From contig CAITLA010000210.1 in NCBI GenBank assembly GCA_903893135.1, forward strand, positions 1 through 40,277: a DNA stretch of 40,277 bases. Reading direction: 5' to 3'. This DNA is from an uncultured Syntrophaceae bacterium. Its GTDB lineage: Bacteria > Desulfobacterota > Syntrophia > Syntrophales > UBA2185. Positions 1 to 7,607 of this stretch are shown in pieces (the stretch's first letter is position 1; the number at the start of each line of letters is the position of its first letter). A model generated the notes under the pieces. That model had not been told where the DNA came from, made no database searches, and saw only the letters and a list, made by a program, of their open reading frames with translations. A program made the position numbers and the translations under genes.

Positions 1-39
1 GAGGCGGGAGTCCAGTAGTTTGAATCATAAAATCCGACT

Positions 40-196
40 GGAGCCTGCCCTCGAATGTTCTTATCGGGGGGGGGAATGACGAAACGTAGTGCAGACCTTC
101 AGGTCTGCCAAAGAAAGAGCAGGCCCTAAAGTCCTGCACTACATGCACGCTAATGTGATTTCCGCGGAGCCTGTCCCCGAAATTTTTAGTCGGGGA
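40..196. repeat. Palindromic / direct repeat cluster upstream of the locus
   Basis: Two imperfect direct copies of a unit starting GGAGCCTG lie at 40 and 166; the second contains the hairpin TCCCCGA (174-180) / TCGGGGA (190-196), and the first contains a weaker version. Between them is a nested palindrome: outer arms GTAGTGCAG (86-94) and CTGCACTAC (134-142), an inner perfect stem GCAGACCT/AGGTCTGC (91-98 / 101-108), and a second inner stem GCAGG...CCTGC near 119-137. This would fold as a cloverleaf. It looks like an intergenic REP/MITE-type repeat. I see no convincing gene in bases 1-227. Confidence 0.55.
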
Positions 197-227
197 GCGA
201 TAATCCAGAATCTTGAACCTTTGAATA

Positions 228-1151
228 ATGGACATTTCAATCATAATCGTCAACTGGAACACCAGGGACCTTCTCAAAAGCTGCCTCGAATCTATTTATA
301 AAACCATCCACGACATCAGCTACGAAATCATAGTCGTTGATAATGGCTCTCGGGACGGCAGCGTTACCATGTTGCAGGATAAGTATCCACATGTCAGGTT
401 AACACAAAACACGGAAAACCGCGGCTTCGGAGTGGCAAATAACCAGGCAATGCGCATCATGGCCGGCCGGTATGCCCTGCTGTTAAATTCGGATGCAGTC
501 TTAACCGAGAATGCTGTTAGAGAATTGTTTATTTTTATGGAATCTCAGTCAGAGGCGGCCATGGCCTGCGGTCAGCTCCTCAACGCAAACGGAGGCAAGC
601 AGAATTCTGTCGCGAGTTTCCCGAATCTCATCACATTGCTGACCAACACTTCCTTCCTCGAATATTTCTTCCCCAATCGTTATCCGAGCAAGCGTTACAG
701 TTATGACAAACCGATGGAGGTTGATTCGTGCATCGGTGCCTGCCTCCTGGTGCGCAAAAAGGCCATCGAAGATGTGGGAATGTTTGACGAGCGCTACTTT
801 TTTTTCTTTGAAGAAACGGACTGGGCATATCTCATGCGTAATGCGGGCTGGAACATCTTTCATGTGCCCACGGCCTTCATCTATCACTTCCAGGGGCAGA
901 GCATCGGCAGGGATATCCAATCAAGAATCGAATTCTATCGGTCCCGCTACCAGTTTTTCCACAAGTGGAAAAGTCGTCCCTATTTCATTGTTATACGTAT
1001 TGTGATCTTTCTTAGGTTGTGCATCAACTGGCTCCTTACATCGGTTGCGAACATCTTCTCTCTGGGTATGAATCGTGAACTCCGGCATAAATTCTTCGTC
1101 TATTCCAGGCTCATTCTGTGGCATCTGAATTTCACCTCTCATCTAAAGTGA
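228..1151 (+). CDS. Family 2 glycosyltransferase (rhamnosyltransferase-like)
   Basis: The 307-residue protein starts with the GT-A fold signature ISIIIVNWNT, followed by the nucleotide-binding VVDNGSRDGS (about residues 36-45) and a metal-binding SDA motif in LLNSDAVL (near residue 88). Near residue 190 is the run FDERYFFFFEETDW, the acceptor-side ED-W motif typical of GT2 enzymes that add rhamnose or related sugars to O-antigen or exopolysaccharide. A hydrophobic stretch near residues 255-275 may anchor it to the inner membrane. Length is normal for the family. It is the first gene after the repeat region and is separated from the regulator that follows by a promoter. Donor and acceptor sugars cannot be told from sequence. 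Confidence 0.9.
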   Translation: MDISIIIVNWNTRDLLKSCLESIYKTIHDISYEIIVVDNGSRDGSVTMLQDKYPHVRLTQNTENRGFGVANNQAMRIMAGRYALLLNSDAVLTENAVRELFIFMESQSEAAMACGQLLNANGGKQNSVASFPNLITLLTNTSFLEYFFPNRYPSKRYSYDKPMEVDSCIGACLLVRKKAIEDVGMFDERYFFFFEETDWAYLMRNAGWNIFHVPTAFIYHFQGQSIGRDIQSRIEFYRSRYQFFHKWKSRPYFIVIRIVIFLRLCINWLLTSVANIFSLGMNRELRHKFFVYSRLILWHLNFTSHLK

Positions 1152-1204
1152 CGGCTATGGATATTTTCGACTTGGTTCCGTCATAAGACCCCCCACTTTT
1201 TTTC

Positions 1205-1250
1205 TTGACAATCTATTCTTGGTGAATTAATCTCTACCATGCGTTCATGG
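1205..1250 (+). promoter_or_regulatory. Predicted sigma70 promoter with palindromic operator-like site
   Basis: A perfect -35 box TTGACA (1205-1210) is followed at 17 bp by TAATCT (1228-1233), a weak -10 (3 of 6 bases match). Immediately downstream is the palindrome CCATG-CGTT-CATGG (1237-1250), ending one base before the GTG start of the MarR-like gene. A dyad overlapping the transcription start and initiation region is where an autoregulating winged-helix repressor would bind. The promoter boxes are read directly; operator function is inference. Confidence 0.45.
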
Positions 1251-1251
1251 A

Positions 1252-1659
1252 GTGAACATATCGGATATTCATATGACTTTATCGAATAAGCACGACCTTG
1301 AAAGCGAAGAGATACTCAAAGTCCTCAGGGAAATAACCCAGACCCCTGAGATGACGCAGCGCGAATTATCATCCCGACTGGGCATCAGTCTCGGTAAAGT
1401 CAACTTCCTGGTGAATGCACTTATCCAAAAAGGCCTTATCAAGGCGCATAATTTCAAAAATTCCAACAACAAAAAAGTCTATCTTTACTATTTAACCCCG
1501 ACGGGTCTTGAAGAAAAGGCGAAGATTACCTATCGGTTCCTGAAAAGAAAAATGAAGGAATATGAACAACTGGAAGAACAAATTCGATTGTTGAAAAAAG
1601 AGGTTGGCGAGGTTGGAACATCCTCTGGAACTGAAGCAAGCAGCGGCCGACAACTGTAA
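1252..1659 (+). CDS. MarR-family EPS-associated transcriptional regulator
   Basis: This 135-residue winged-helix protein carries the helix-turn-helix [20 protein letters not shown] (about residues 35-54), a wing with [20 protein letters not shown], and a charged C-terminal helix (about 88-115) likely to be a dimerisation coiled coil. The pattern matches the MarR-like regulators found near exopolysaccharide/O-antigen loci (EPS-associated MarR family). The start taken is GTG 1252; ATG 1273 in the same frame is an alternative that leaves the HTH intact. The gene has its own promoter and an adjoining palindrome, so autoregulation and control of the downstream polysaccharide genes are plausible. 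Its ligand is unknown. Confidence 0.85.
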   Translation: MNISDIHMTLSNKHDLESEEILKVLREITQTPEMTQRELSSRLGISLGKVNFLVNALIQKGLIKAHNFKNSNNKKVYLYYLTPTGLEEKAKITYRFLKRKMKEYEQLEEQIRLLKKEVGEVGTSSGTEASSGRQL

Positions 1660-1711
1660 TTTTTTACTGTAAAGCAACATTGAGAATCCAACTCCCTGAA
1701 TCGGGGATTGA

Positions 1712-1733
1712 CTCCTGGATGTAATCCAGAGAG
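1712..1733 (+). other. Hairpin in the untranslated leader before the Wzz-like gene
   Basis: The 154-bp interval 1660-1813 between the regulator and the chain-length gene has no coding potential I can support. It contains a clean stem CTGGAT-GTA-ATCCAG (1715-1729), extended by CTC/GAG with one bulged base. No T-run follows, so it does not look like a simple terminator. It could be an attenuator or anti-termination leader. I found no exact ops/JUMPstart element. A good ribosome binding site, GAGGAG, precedes the ATG at 1814. Confidence 0.3.
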
Positions 1734-1813
1734 CGGAGCTGTATGTAGGTTTCGGATTTGTGTAAACAACCCATTAAAACTACTCAAAAATCTCGACTAA
1801 TTGAGGAGACACT

Positions 1814-2716
1814 ATGAATATAAAGCCAGAGAGCGAAACAATCCCAGAAGATGAAATCAATCTTTACGATTATTGGAAAGTCCTTGTAAAAAGGAAAAAG
1901 ATTTTCATAAGCATATTCCTTGTTCCATTAGTAATCGTAACTATTGTCAGTTTGAGCCTGCCTCGCTATTACACAGGTGAAAGCGAAATAAGCAATGCTG
2001 CAATACCTGCCGGAAGAATCGTTAAACTTATTGAAAATATTAATACTGACCAAAAATTTAAAATATTTGCAAATAATCCTGATGCAATTAAAAGTGTGTT
2101 GATATCACTTCCCAAGAAATCCACTGATACGGTAAACATAATTGTTCACGCCAAAACAGCCGATATTATTCCTCAGGCTTTTGCAAATCTATTTTATTAT
2201 ATTAATAATTTACCGGAAATCCAGGAAGAAATTAAAAGAATGAAAGAAAAGACCGATTTGAAACTAAATGAGCTTATAGAAGCCAGGAAGGAAAACCTTC
2301 TTTTTTTGGATCAAGTAAAGGATATGATAAAGAAAAAACAAATGTCGTTTATTTTTGTTAATCCAGCTGACTTAATTAAGAAAGATGCCGATCTAAAGTT
2401 AGAAATTATGAATCTCCGGTATGCAAAAACAGATATGATGAAGAAAACACAACTATCGTTTATTTATAATAATCCAACTACAGTTTCCGAATGGAAACTA
2501 ATTAATAAAGATGGGAATCTAACGTTAGAAGGTATGAAGCCCCAGAGTATAAACGTGACAACTGGAACAATAGGCCCACTATCGATTACTAAGCACCCTT
2601 CAAATTCAAGGATAAAAAAGACAATTATGATTACCGGTCTTCTAAGCCTTTTCACCGGTATATTTGTTGTTTTTTTTCTTGAATATATTGATCGGATGAA
2701 AGCGCGCGAAAAATGA
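1814..2716 (+). CDS. Wzz-like polysaccharide chain-length determinant
   Basis: The 300-residue protein has the classic Wzz layout: a short cytoplasmic N-terminus with DEINLYDYWKVLVKRKK, a first membrane segment at about 29-49, a periplasmic domain with coiled-coil character (about 135-170), and a second membrane segment at about 269-290 with a short cytoplasmic tail and no kinase domain. Such proteins set O-antigen or capsule chain length in the inner membrane. An internal duplication is visible: residues 169-188 and 206-225 share the pattern K/T-DM-KK-Q-SFI-NP, followed by LIKKD-DLKLE versus LINKDGNLTLE. The gene is markedly AT-rich compared with the preceding glycosyltransferase, suggesting separate acquisition. 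Start is supported by GAGGAG eight bases upstream. Confidence 0.88.
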   Translation: MNIKPESETIPEDEINLYDYWKVLVKRKKIFISIFLVPLVIVTIVSLSLPRYYTGESEISNAAIPAGRIVKLIENINTDQKFKIFANNPDAIKSVLISLPKKSTDTVNIIVHAKTADIIPQAFANLFYYINNLPEIQEEIKRMKEKTDLKLNELIEARKENLLFLDQVKDMIKKKQMSFIFVNPADLIKKDADLKLEIMNLRYAKTDMMKKTQLSFIYNNPTTVSEWKLINKDGNLTLEGMKPQSINVTTGTIGPLSITKHPSNSRIKKTIMITGLLSLFTGIFVVFFLEYIDRMKAREK

Positions 2717-2789
2717 GGGACTGCGGGGCTGTTGAAAAAGACAAATTGTCGAATTAAAGTGAAAATCACATACAGTAATGTCATCTAGC

Positions 2790-4166
2790 AAAACCTTTGC
2801 ATAATTTCGATGTTAAATTTTTCCCTGTTTGGACGCGCACTTTTTCAGATTTTTATCGATTTCTAAATTTTGATACCACGAAAACGCTCTTTGACAACCT
2901 TTGTTTCTCCCCGGATAGCCCCGGAGAGGGGGTTCGGGGGATGCTTCCCCCTACGTTGCAGCAATCATCTCCTGTTTTCTCATGCTTATGGCGACACGCT
3001 TGATATTGAAGGCCATCGCTCCGCAGAGATGATCCCAGTTCTCCTTGATCATGGTTGTGAACCGTGCCTTCCCGGCTCCATGGTATTTATGAGTGATCCC
3101 AAAATACTGCTCAATCTTGTGCCTGATCTTCGATATCCTCTTGTTTCTCTGAATCTCCGCTTCTGTAAGGGTAGCATTGATCTGATTTTTCCTCATGATG
3201 CCGCCACCGATACCGTTCATGTTCAAAAAATCCCGGTTGGGTTCACCACAGTATCCCTTGTCGGCATACACCTTTGAGGGAAGCTTTCTTCCATGAATGC
3301 CCTTCGTAACCACATAAGAAAAATATTTCGTATCATGCTCCGATGCCTTCGACACACAGGTGGACAAAACCAGGCCGCTTTCCACGTCGATGGATGCATG
3401 TTCCTTCATCCCGAAGACAGGCTTGTTGTTTTTCACCGTCCAGTCCGAATCCAGGTCCCTTTGAAACCGCATCGCTCTCTGAGTCTTCTTTTTCATCTGC
3501 AACCGGATATTCCGCTTCTCTCGAAGCTCTCTGAGTTTCCTGTCGCTGATAGGACGACTGGCCGATTTCACGACCCGGGCATCCACGGCCATGCCGGACT
3601 CAATGGAAAAACCCAGGGTATCAAACTGATTCAACAGTTCGTGATGAACTTTCTCCAATGTCTCTTTCCCGGTGCGCTCACGAAAACGGCAGATAATAGA
3701 ATGATCAGGGGAAGGTTCACTGAAGGGTAAACCGATGAAGGCCTTGAAAGAAAAGCGATCGTTGATCTGGCTCTCCAGATCAGGGTCGGATTTTATCCCG
3801 AACCACTTCTGGAGGAGGATCGCTTTAAGCAACATTAATGGTGGATATGCCTTGTTACCATACTCCGATTGTCCTACGGGATAATTTTCCTGTACAATCT
3901 TCTCGATAGGTTCCCAGTTGATGATAGTATCAATTTCAGAGAGGACTTGCTGGTTTCTTGAGTGGGTGACGGCTCTTTGTATTTCCATATCCAGAAATGT
4001 GGGGCTCTTATCGTATTCCTTGAATGCCATGGCGGTCTCCTTCAAAGATGAATTTGACCGGAACACTACCATAGATATCTATTATTGTCAAGTAATATCA
4101 ACATGTTAAATGATTTTTTTCATGAAAAATATCTCAAATATTTAACAGGAGTTGTGCAAAGGTTTT
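2790..4166 (-). mobile_element. IS5-family insertion sequence
   Basis: The element is bounded by terminal inverted repeats: AAAACCTTTGCATAATTTCG at 2790-2809 and the reverse complement of 4147-4166, AAAACCTTTGCACAACTCCT. The first 12 bases are identical and further identity (TGTTAAAT) follows after a 2-base gap. It is about 1.38 kb and carries one transposase gene on the minus strand. Flanks are CTAG (2785-2788) on the left and CTTG (4167-4170) on the right, a near but not exact 4-bp target duplication. It sits between the Wzz-like gene and a sugar epimerase gene, and the right flank retains the tail of an unidentified ORF. Confidence 0.85.
2951..4030 (-). CDS. IS5-family DDE transposase
   Basis: The 359-residue protein begins MAFKEYDKSPTFLDMEIQRA and contains the IS5-family features: N-terminal domain with LLLKAILLQKWFGIKSDPDLE, then FIGLPFSEPSPDHSIICRFR, the first catalytic Asp region (MAVDARVVKSASRP), the second Asp region (VYADKGYCGEPNRDFL) and the late YREK-like block (RKRISKIRHKIEQYFG-type, here with E as third acid). 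The ATG at 4030 is preferred over the longer reading because AAGGAG lies eight bases upstream on the minus strand. No internal stops are present, so the element may be active. Confidence 0.88.
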   Translation of the reverse strand: MAFKEYDKSPTFLDMEIQRAVTHSRNQQVLSEIDTIINWEPIEKIVQENYPVGQSEYGNKAYPPLMLLKAILLQKWFGIKSDPDLESQINDRFSFKAFIGLPFSEPSPDHSIICRFRERTGKETLEKVHHELLNQFDTLGFSIESGMAVDARVVKSASRPISDRKLRELREKRNIRLQMKKKTQRAMRFQRDLDSDWTVKNNKPVFGMKEHASIDVESGLVLSTCVSKASEHDTKYFSYVVTKGIHGRKLPSKVYADKGYCGEPNRDFLNMNGIGGGIMRKNQINATLTEAEIQRNKRISKIRHKIEQYFGITHKYHGAGKARFTTMIKENWDHLCGAMAFNIKRVAISMRKQEMIAAT

Positions 4167-4170
4167 CTTG

Positions 4171-4263
4171 GAGTATTGGATGGATGAAGACTGGTACGTC
4201 GGAAGAATGGTAGATGCGCCTGATGTCTTCAGTCATAAACATTTTAAATGGAGAAGAAAATGA
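4171..4263 (+). pseudogene. C-terminal remnant of an unidentified gene next to the IS5 element
   Basis: Directly after the right end of the IS element an open frame reads EYWMDEDWYVGRMVDAPDVF and continues a further ten residues to TGA 4261-4263. The aromatic and charged composition looks like a real protein tail rather than random sequence, and the stop overlaps the start of the next gene, as in an operon. I cannot assign the parent family. The corresponding 5' part is not evident to the left of the IS. Confidence 0.25.
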
Positions 4264-5246
4264 GAAAAACGATTCTGATTACCGGTGGGGCAGGATACAT
4301 AGGTTCATTATTAGTCAATGTTTTATTACTTAATAATTTTAAAATAATTGTTATGGATAAATTAATCTATGGTGGAGAATCATTGCTAAACGTATGGCAT
4401 CATCCCAATTTTAGATTTTACAAAATTGATATTACGGAACCAGATAAAGTGGAATCAGTATTTAAAGAGAATAAAATTGATGCCGTTGTTCATCTGGCAG
4501 CAATTGTAGGCGACCCGGCATGTGCGAAACAACCAGAGCTTGCCAAAAAAATTAATGAAGCCGGATCAATAAACTTACTCGATATATCAATAAAAAATAA
4601 TGTTGAAAGATTTATTTTTGCATCGACGTGTAGTAATTATGGAAAAATGTCGAATCAAAACAGTTTTATCGATGAAAATTCACCTCTTTCTCCAGTATCG
4701 CTTTACGCAGAATTAAAAGTTAAATTTGAAAATATATTAATTAACAGTAATTCTCAAAATGATAACTTTTGTCCAACAGCTCTTCGTTTCGCAACAGTAT
4801 ATGGAATTTCGCCAAGAGTTCGATTTGACCTCACAGTAAATGAATTTACTAAAGAATTAGCATTAGGAAGGGAATTAGAAGTATTTGGCGAACAATTCTG
4901 GCGGCCATATTGTCATGTATATGACTTTTCACGCGCAATTTTGCTTGTCTTAAATGCTGAAAAGGAAAGAGTTTCGCATAATGTATTTAATGTAGGTGCG
5001 ACTAATGAAAATTATACAAAATTAATGATCGTTGAGGAAATAAAAAAAAGATTACCAGAAGCAAAAGTAAAATACATTCATAAAACAGAAGATCCGAGAG
5101 ATTATCGAGTATCTTTTGAAAAGATTAGAAACGAAGTGGGATTTGAAATAACAAGAAAAGTTCCTGATGGAATAGCAGAAGTTATTGAACTGATAAATGA
5201 CAAAGTTTTACTTAATCCCGATGATCCAAAATACAAGAATATTTAA
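4260..5246 (+). CDS. NAD-dependent sugar epimerase/dehydratase (extended SDR)
   Basis: The protein is a complete extended short-chain dehydrogenase for nucleotide sugars: dinucleotide motif GGAGYIG near the N-terminus, HLAAIVGDPAC, the Ser/Thr-containing ASTCSNYG, and the catalytic YAELK (Y-x-x-x-K). The C-terminal half carries RPYCHVYDFSRA and FNVGATNENYT, the substrate-binding features of UDP-glucose 4-epimerase-like enzymes. ATG 4260 is preferred over 4248 because GGAGAAG at 4250-4256 would be its ribosome binding site. It is strongly AT-rich, unlike the following LegC gene, and lies six bases upstream of it. It might supply the 4-keto or epimerised precursor for the locus, but it lacks the distinctive features by which I would call it LegB. 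Confidence 0.85.
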   Translation: MRKTILITGGAGYIGSLLVNVLLLNNFKIIVMDKLIYGGESLLNVWHHPNFRFYKIDITEPDKVESVFKENKIDAVVHLAAIVGDPACAKQPELAKKINEAGSINLLDISIKNNVERFIFASTCSNYGKMSNQNSFIDENSPLSPVSLYAELKVKFENILINSNSQNDNFCPTALRFATVYGISPRVRFDLTVNEFTKELALGRELEVFGEQFWRPYCHVYDFSRAILLVLNAEKERVSHNVFNVGATNENYTKLMIVEEIKKRLPEAKVKYIHKTEDPRDYRVSFEKIRNEVGFEITRKVPDGIAEVIELINDKVLLNPDDPKYKNI

Positions 5247-5251
5247 CCCCA

Positions 5252-6430
5252 ATGAATAATCTTAATATTGAAACCGTCGTAAAAGCCTTAAAATCTGTTT
5301 ATTCTATCGATAGAGGTTTCATTGGCCTTCACGAACCTTGCTTTGCCGGTAATGAATGGACCTACGTGAAAGAATGTATAGACACAACGTGGGTTTCATC
5401 GGCGGGTAAATACGTCGATCGCTTTGAAGCCATGCTTGCCGACTTTACGGGCGTTAAAAAAGCCGTAGCCGTTGTAAACGGAACCGCAGCCCTTCATATT
5501 GCCTTAAAACTGGCAGGGGTTGAGCCCGGCGATGAAGTGCTCATCCCTGCCCTAACCTTTGTGGCGACGGCTAATGCCGTCACCTATTGCAGCGCCGTTC
5601 CTCATTTTGCAGACAGTGAAGAAAGAACGCTCGGTCTTGATCCTCACAAATTAAGAGATTACCTGAAAAATATCGCCCGGCTTAATTCAGACGGCTGCAT
5701 CAATAAACGCACCGGAAGAAGAATCAAAGCCGTCATTCCCGTGCACACCTTCGGACATCCCGTCGATCTCGATCCTTTGGCCGATATCTGCAAGGAATAC
5801 AAAATTGAAATGATTGAAGATGCGGCGGAATCCCTCGGCTCTTACTACAAGGGCGCACACACGGGAAACCGGGGGAAACTGTCCATCCTGAGTTTTAACG
5901 GCAACAAAACGATCACGACCGGCGGCGGCGGGGCGATCATCACCAATGACGAAGCCCTGGGAAAACTGGCGAAGCACCTGACGTCAACGGCAAAAATCCC
6001 CCATCGCTGGGAATACCGGCACGACGAGATCGGATACAACTTCCGCCTCCCCAATATCAACGCCGCTTTGGGTTGTGCCCAGATGGAGCAGCTCCCAAAG
6101 TTTCTGGAACAGAAAAGGCGTCTGGCGGAACGCTACCAAAACGCTTTTCAGGATATAGAAGGGATAAAATTCTTTACGGAACCCCCTTTTGCCAGGAGCA
6201 ACTATTGGTTGAATATTCTCCTTCTTGATACGGCCGTTTCCGATAAGCGCGACGAAGTGCTCGAAAAAACAAATGACAACGGCATTATGACCCGTCCCGC
6301 CTGGACATTAATGCACAGATTGCCCATGTTTAAAGAGTATCCCGTCATGGATCTTTCCTGCGCCGAAAGCCTTGCGAAGTGCCTCATCAATATCCCCAGC
6401 AGCCCGTTTCTGGTGGAAGAAAATGCCTGA
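5252..6430 (+). CDS. legC: LegC-family PLP-dependent sugar aminotransferase
   Basis: A DegT/DnrJ/EryC1/StrS fold-I aminotransferase of 392 residues. The PLP phosphate region is VNGTAALHIALKLAG; the ring-pairing Asp is in MIEDAAESLGS (D190), and the Schiff-base lysine is K219 in SFNGNKTITTGGGG. The N-terminal block GFIGLHEPCFAGNEWTYVKE and the long insertion around NSDGCINKRTGRR fit the LegC subfamily, which aminates a UDP- or GDP-4-keto-6-deoxy sugar on the way to legionaminic acid. Its stop overlaps the NeuC/LegG start by 8 bp, so the three genes LegC-LegG-LegI form one translationally coupled unit. Confidence 0.88.
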   Translation: MNNLNIETVVKALKSVYSIDRGFIGLHEPCFAGNEWTYVKECIDTTWVSSAGKYVDRFEAMLADFTGVKKAVAVVNGTAALHIALKLAGVEPGDEVLIPALTFVATANAVTYCSAVPHFADSEERTLGLDPHKLRDYLKNIARLNSDGCINKRTGRRIKAVIPVHTFGHPVDLDPLADICKEYKIEMIEDAAESLGSYYKGAHTGNRGKLSILSFNGNKTITTGGGGAIITNDEALGKLAKHLTSTAKIPHRWEYRHDEIGYNFRLPNINAALGCAQMEQLPKFLEQKRRLAERYQNAFQDIEGIKFFTEPPFARSNYWLNILLLDTAVSDKRDEVLEKTNDNGIMTRPAWTLMHRLPMFKEYPVMDLSCAESLAKCLINIPSSPFLVEENA

Positions 6431-7607
6431 ACGAAAAATCTGCATCGTTACGGGGACACGCGCCGAATACGGTCTTCTCTACTGGCTCATGAAAGAGATT
6501 CAGGCAGATCCCGATTTGGTCCTTCAGATCGTTGCCACTGGGATGCATCTTTCTCCTGAGTTCGGTTTGACCTACAGAAAGATTGAAGAAGACGGTTTTC
6601 GTATCAACGAAAAGGTGGAGATGCTCCTTTCCAGCGATACGCCTGTCGGCATTGCAAAATCCATCGGCCTTGGGGTGATCGGATTTGCCGATGCCATTGA
6701 CCGCTTGAAACCGGACATCGTAGTCATCCTGGGCGACCGCTTCGAAATATTCGCCGCTGCTCAGGCCGCCATGATCGCCAGAATCCCCATCGCCCATATT
6801 CATGGCGGCGAAACCACCGAGGGGGCCATCGATGAAGCCATGCGCCACGCCATCACGAAGATGTCCCACTTTCATTTTACCGCGGCGGAACCCTATCGTC
6901 AGCGTGTCATCCAATTAGGCGAATCACCCGAACGGGTTCTGAATTATGGTGCACCCGGTCTCGACAATTTAAAGAAACTGGCACTACTCGATAAAAAGGC
7001 TTTTGAAAAAGCCATTGATTTTCAACTCGGAAACCTGTCTTTCCTGATCACCTATCATCCCGTGACGCTATGCGATACCGGGCCAGAAAAACCCATCAAC
7101 GAATTATTCCAGGCCATTGATCATTTCCTTGACGCGAAAATCATTTTTACCAAGGCAAACGCAGACACAGCAGGGCGAATCATCAATCAGAAAATTGATG
7201 CGTACGTTAAAAAAAATACGCAACGGGCAAAGGTATTTACCTCTATGGGACAATTGCTTTATCTCAGCGCTATAAAAAATGCCGACATCGTCATCGGGAA
7301 CTCGTCAAGCGGCATCGTGGAAACCCCGGCGTTTCATAAACCTACGGTGAATATCGGGATGCGCCAACAAGGCCGATTAAAGGCCGCGTCCATTATCGAC
7401 TGCAAAGAAAAAGAGCAGGCGATTGTTGCGGCCATTAAAAAGGGATTGTCGCCAGAGTTTAATGAAATCTCAAAAAACGCCGTCAACCCTTATGGGCAGG
7501 GAGATGTATTTTATAAAATAAAAGAATATTTAAAAAAAGTATCTTTGCGGGACATTCTGATGAAAAAATTCTATGATGTGAGTCATGATGGCCAAAAGGG
7601 AAAATAG
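6423..7607 (+). CDS. legG: NeuC/LegG-type hydrolysing nucleotide-sugar 2-epimerase
   Basis: Starts at ATG 6423 (MPERKICIVTGTRAEYGLLY), overlapping LegC by 8 bp; a longer reading from 6372 lacks support. The GT-B fold of UDP-GlcNAc 2-epimerases is clear: GTRAEYG at the N-terminus, ILGDRFE, AHIHGGETTEGAIDEAMRH, and NSSSGIVETP near residue 300. Hydrolysing members (NeuC, NnaA, LegG) release the free 2-epimer sugar that the NeuB-type synthase condenses with PEP. Next to LegC and LegI, the likely substrate is a 2,4-diamino-trideoxy-hexose nucleotide rather than UDP-GlcNAc. Sequence alone cannot exclude a NeuC role in sialic acid synthesis. Confidence 0.88.
   Translation: MPERKICIVTGTRAEYGLLYWLMKEIQADPDLVLQIVATGMHLSPEFGLTYRKIEEDGFRINEKVEMLLSSDTPVGIAKSIGLGVIGFADAIDRLKPDIVVILGDRFEIFAAAQAAMIARIPIAHIHGGETTEGAIDEAMRHAITKMSHFHFTAAEPYRQRVIQLGESPERVLNYGAPGLDNLKKLALLDKKAFEKAIDFQLGNLSFLITYHPVTLCDTGPEKPINELFQAIDHFLDAKIIFTKANADTAGRIINQKIDAYVKKNTQRAKVFTSMGQLLYLSAIKNADIVIGNSSSGIVETPAFHKPTVNIGMRQQGRLKAASIIDCKEKEQAIVAAIKKGLSPEFNEISKNAVNPYGQGDVFYKIKEYLKKVSLRDILMKKFYDVSHDGQKGK

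Noticed and set aside
1660..1813. Possible RfaH ops/JUMPstart element before the polysaccharide genes
   Set aside because: GAGCGGAGCTGTATG has only loose resemblance to GGCGGTAGCGTG; not reported as such.
2936..2951. Perfect hairpin GGGGGA-TGCT-TCCCCC at the end of the IS5 transposase gene
   Set aside because: No T-run on the transcribed side, so it is not a convincing terminator; probably part of the IS end structure.
3293..3730. Plus-strand ORFs of 60-145 codons inside the IS5 transposase
   Set aside because: Antisense shadows of the transposase without family motifs.
6387..6914. 175-codon minus-strand ORF under the NeuC/LegG gene, and similar long antisense ORFs elsewhere
   Set aside because: Shadows of the coding strand; the sense protein has full family motifs.
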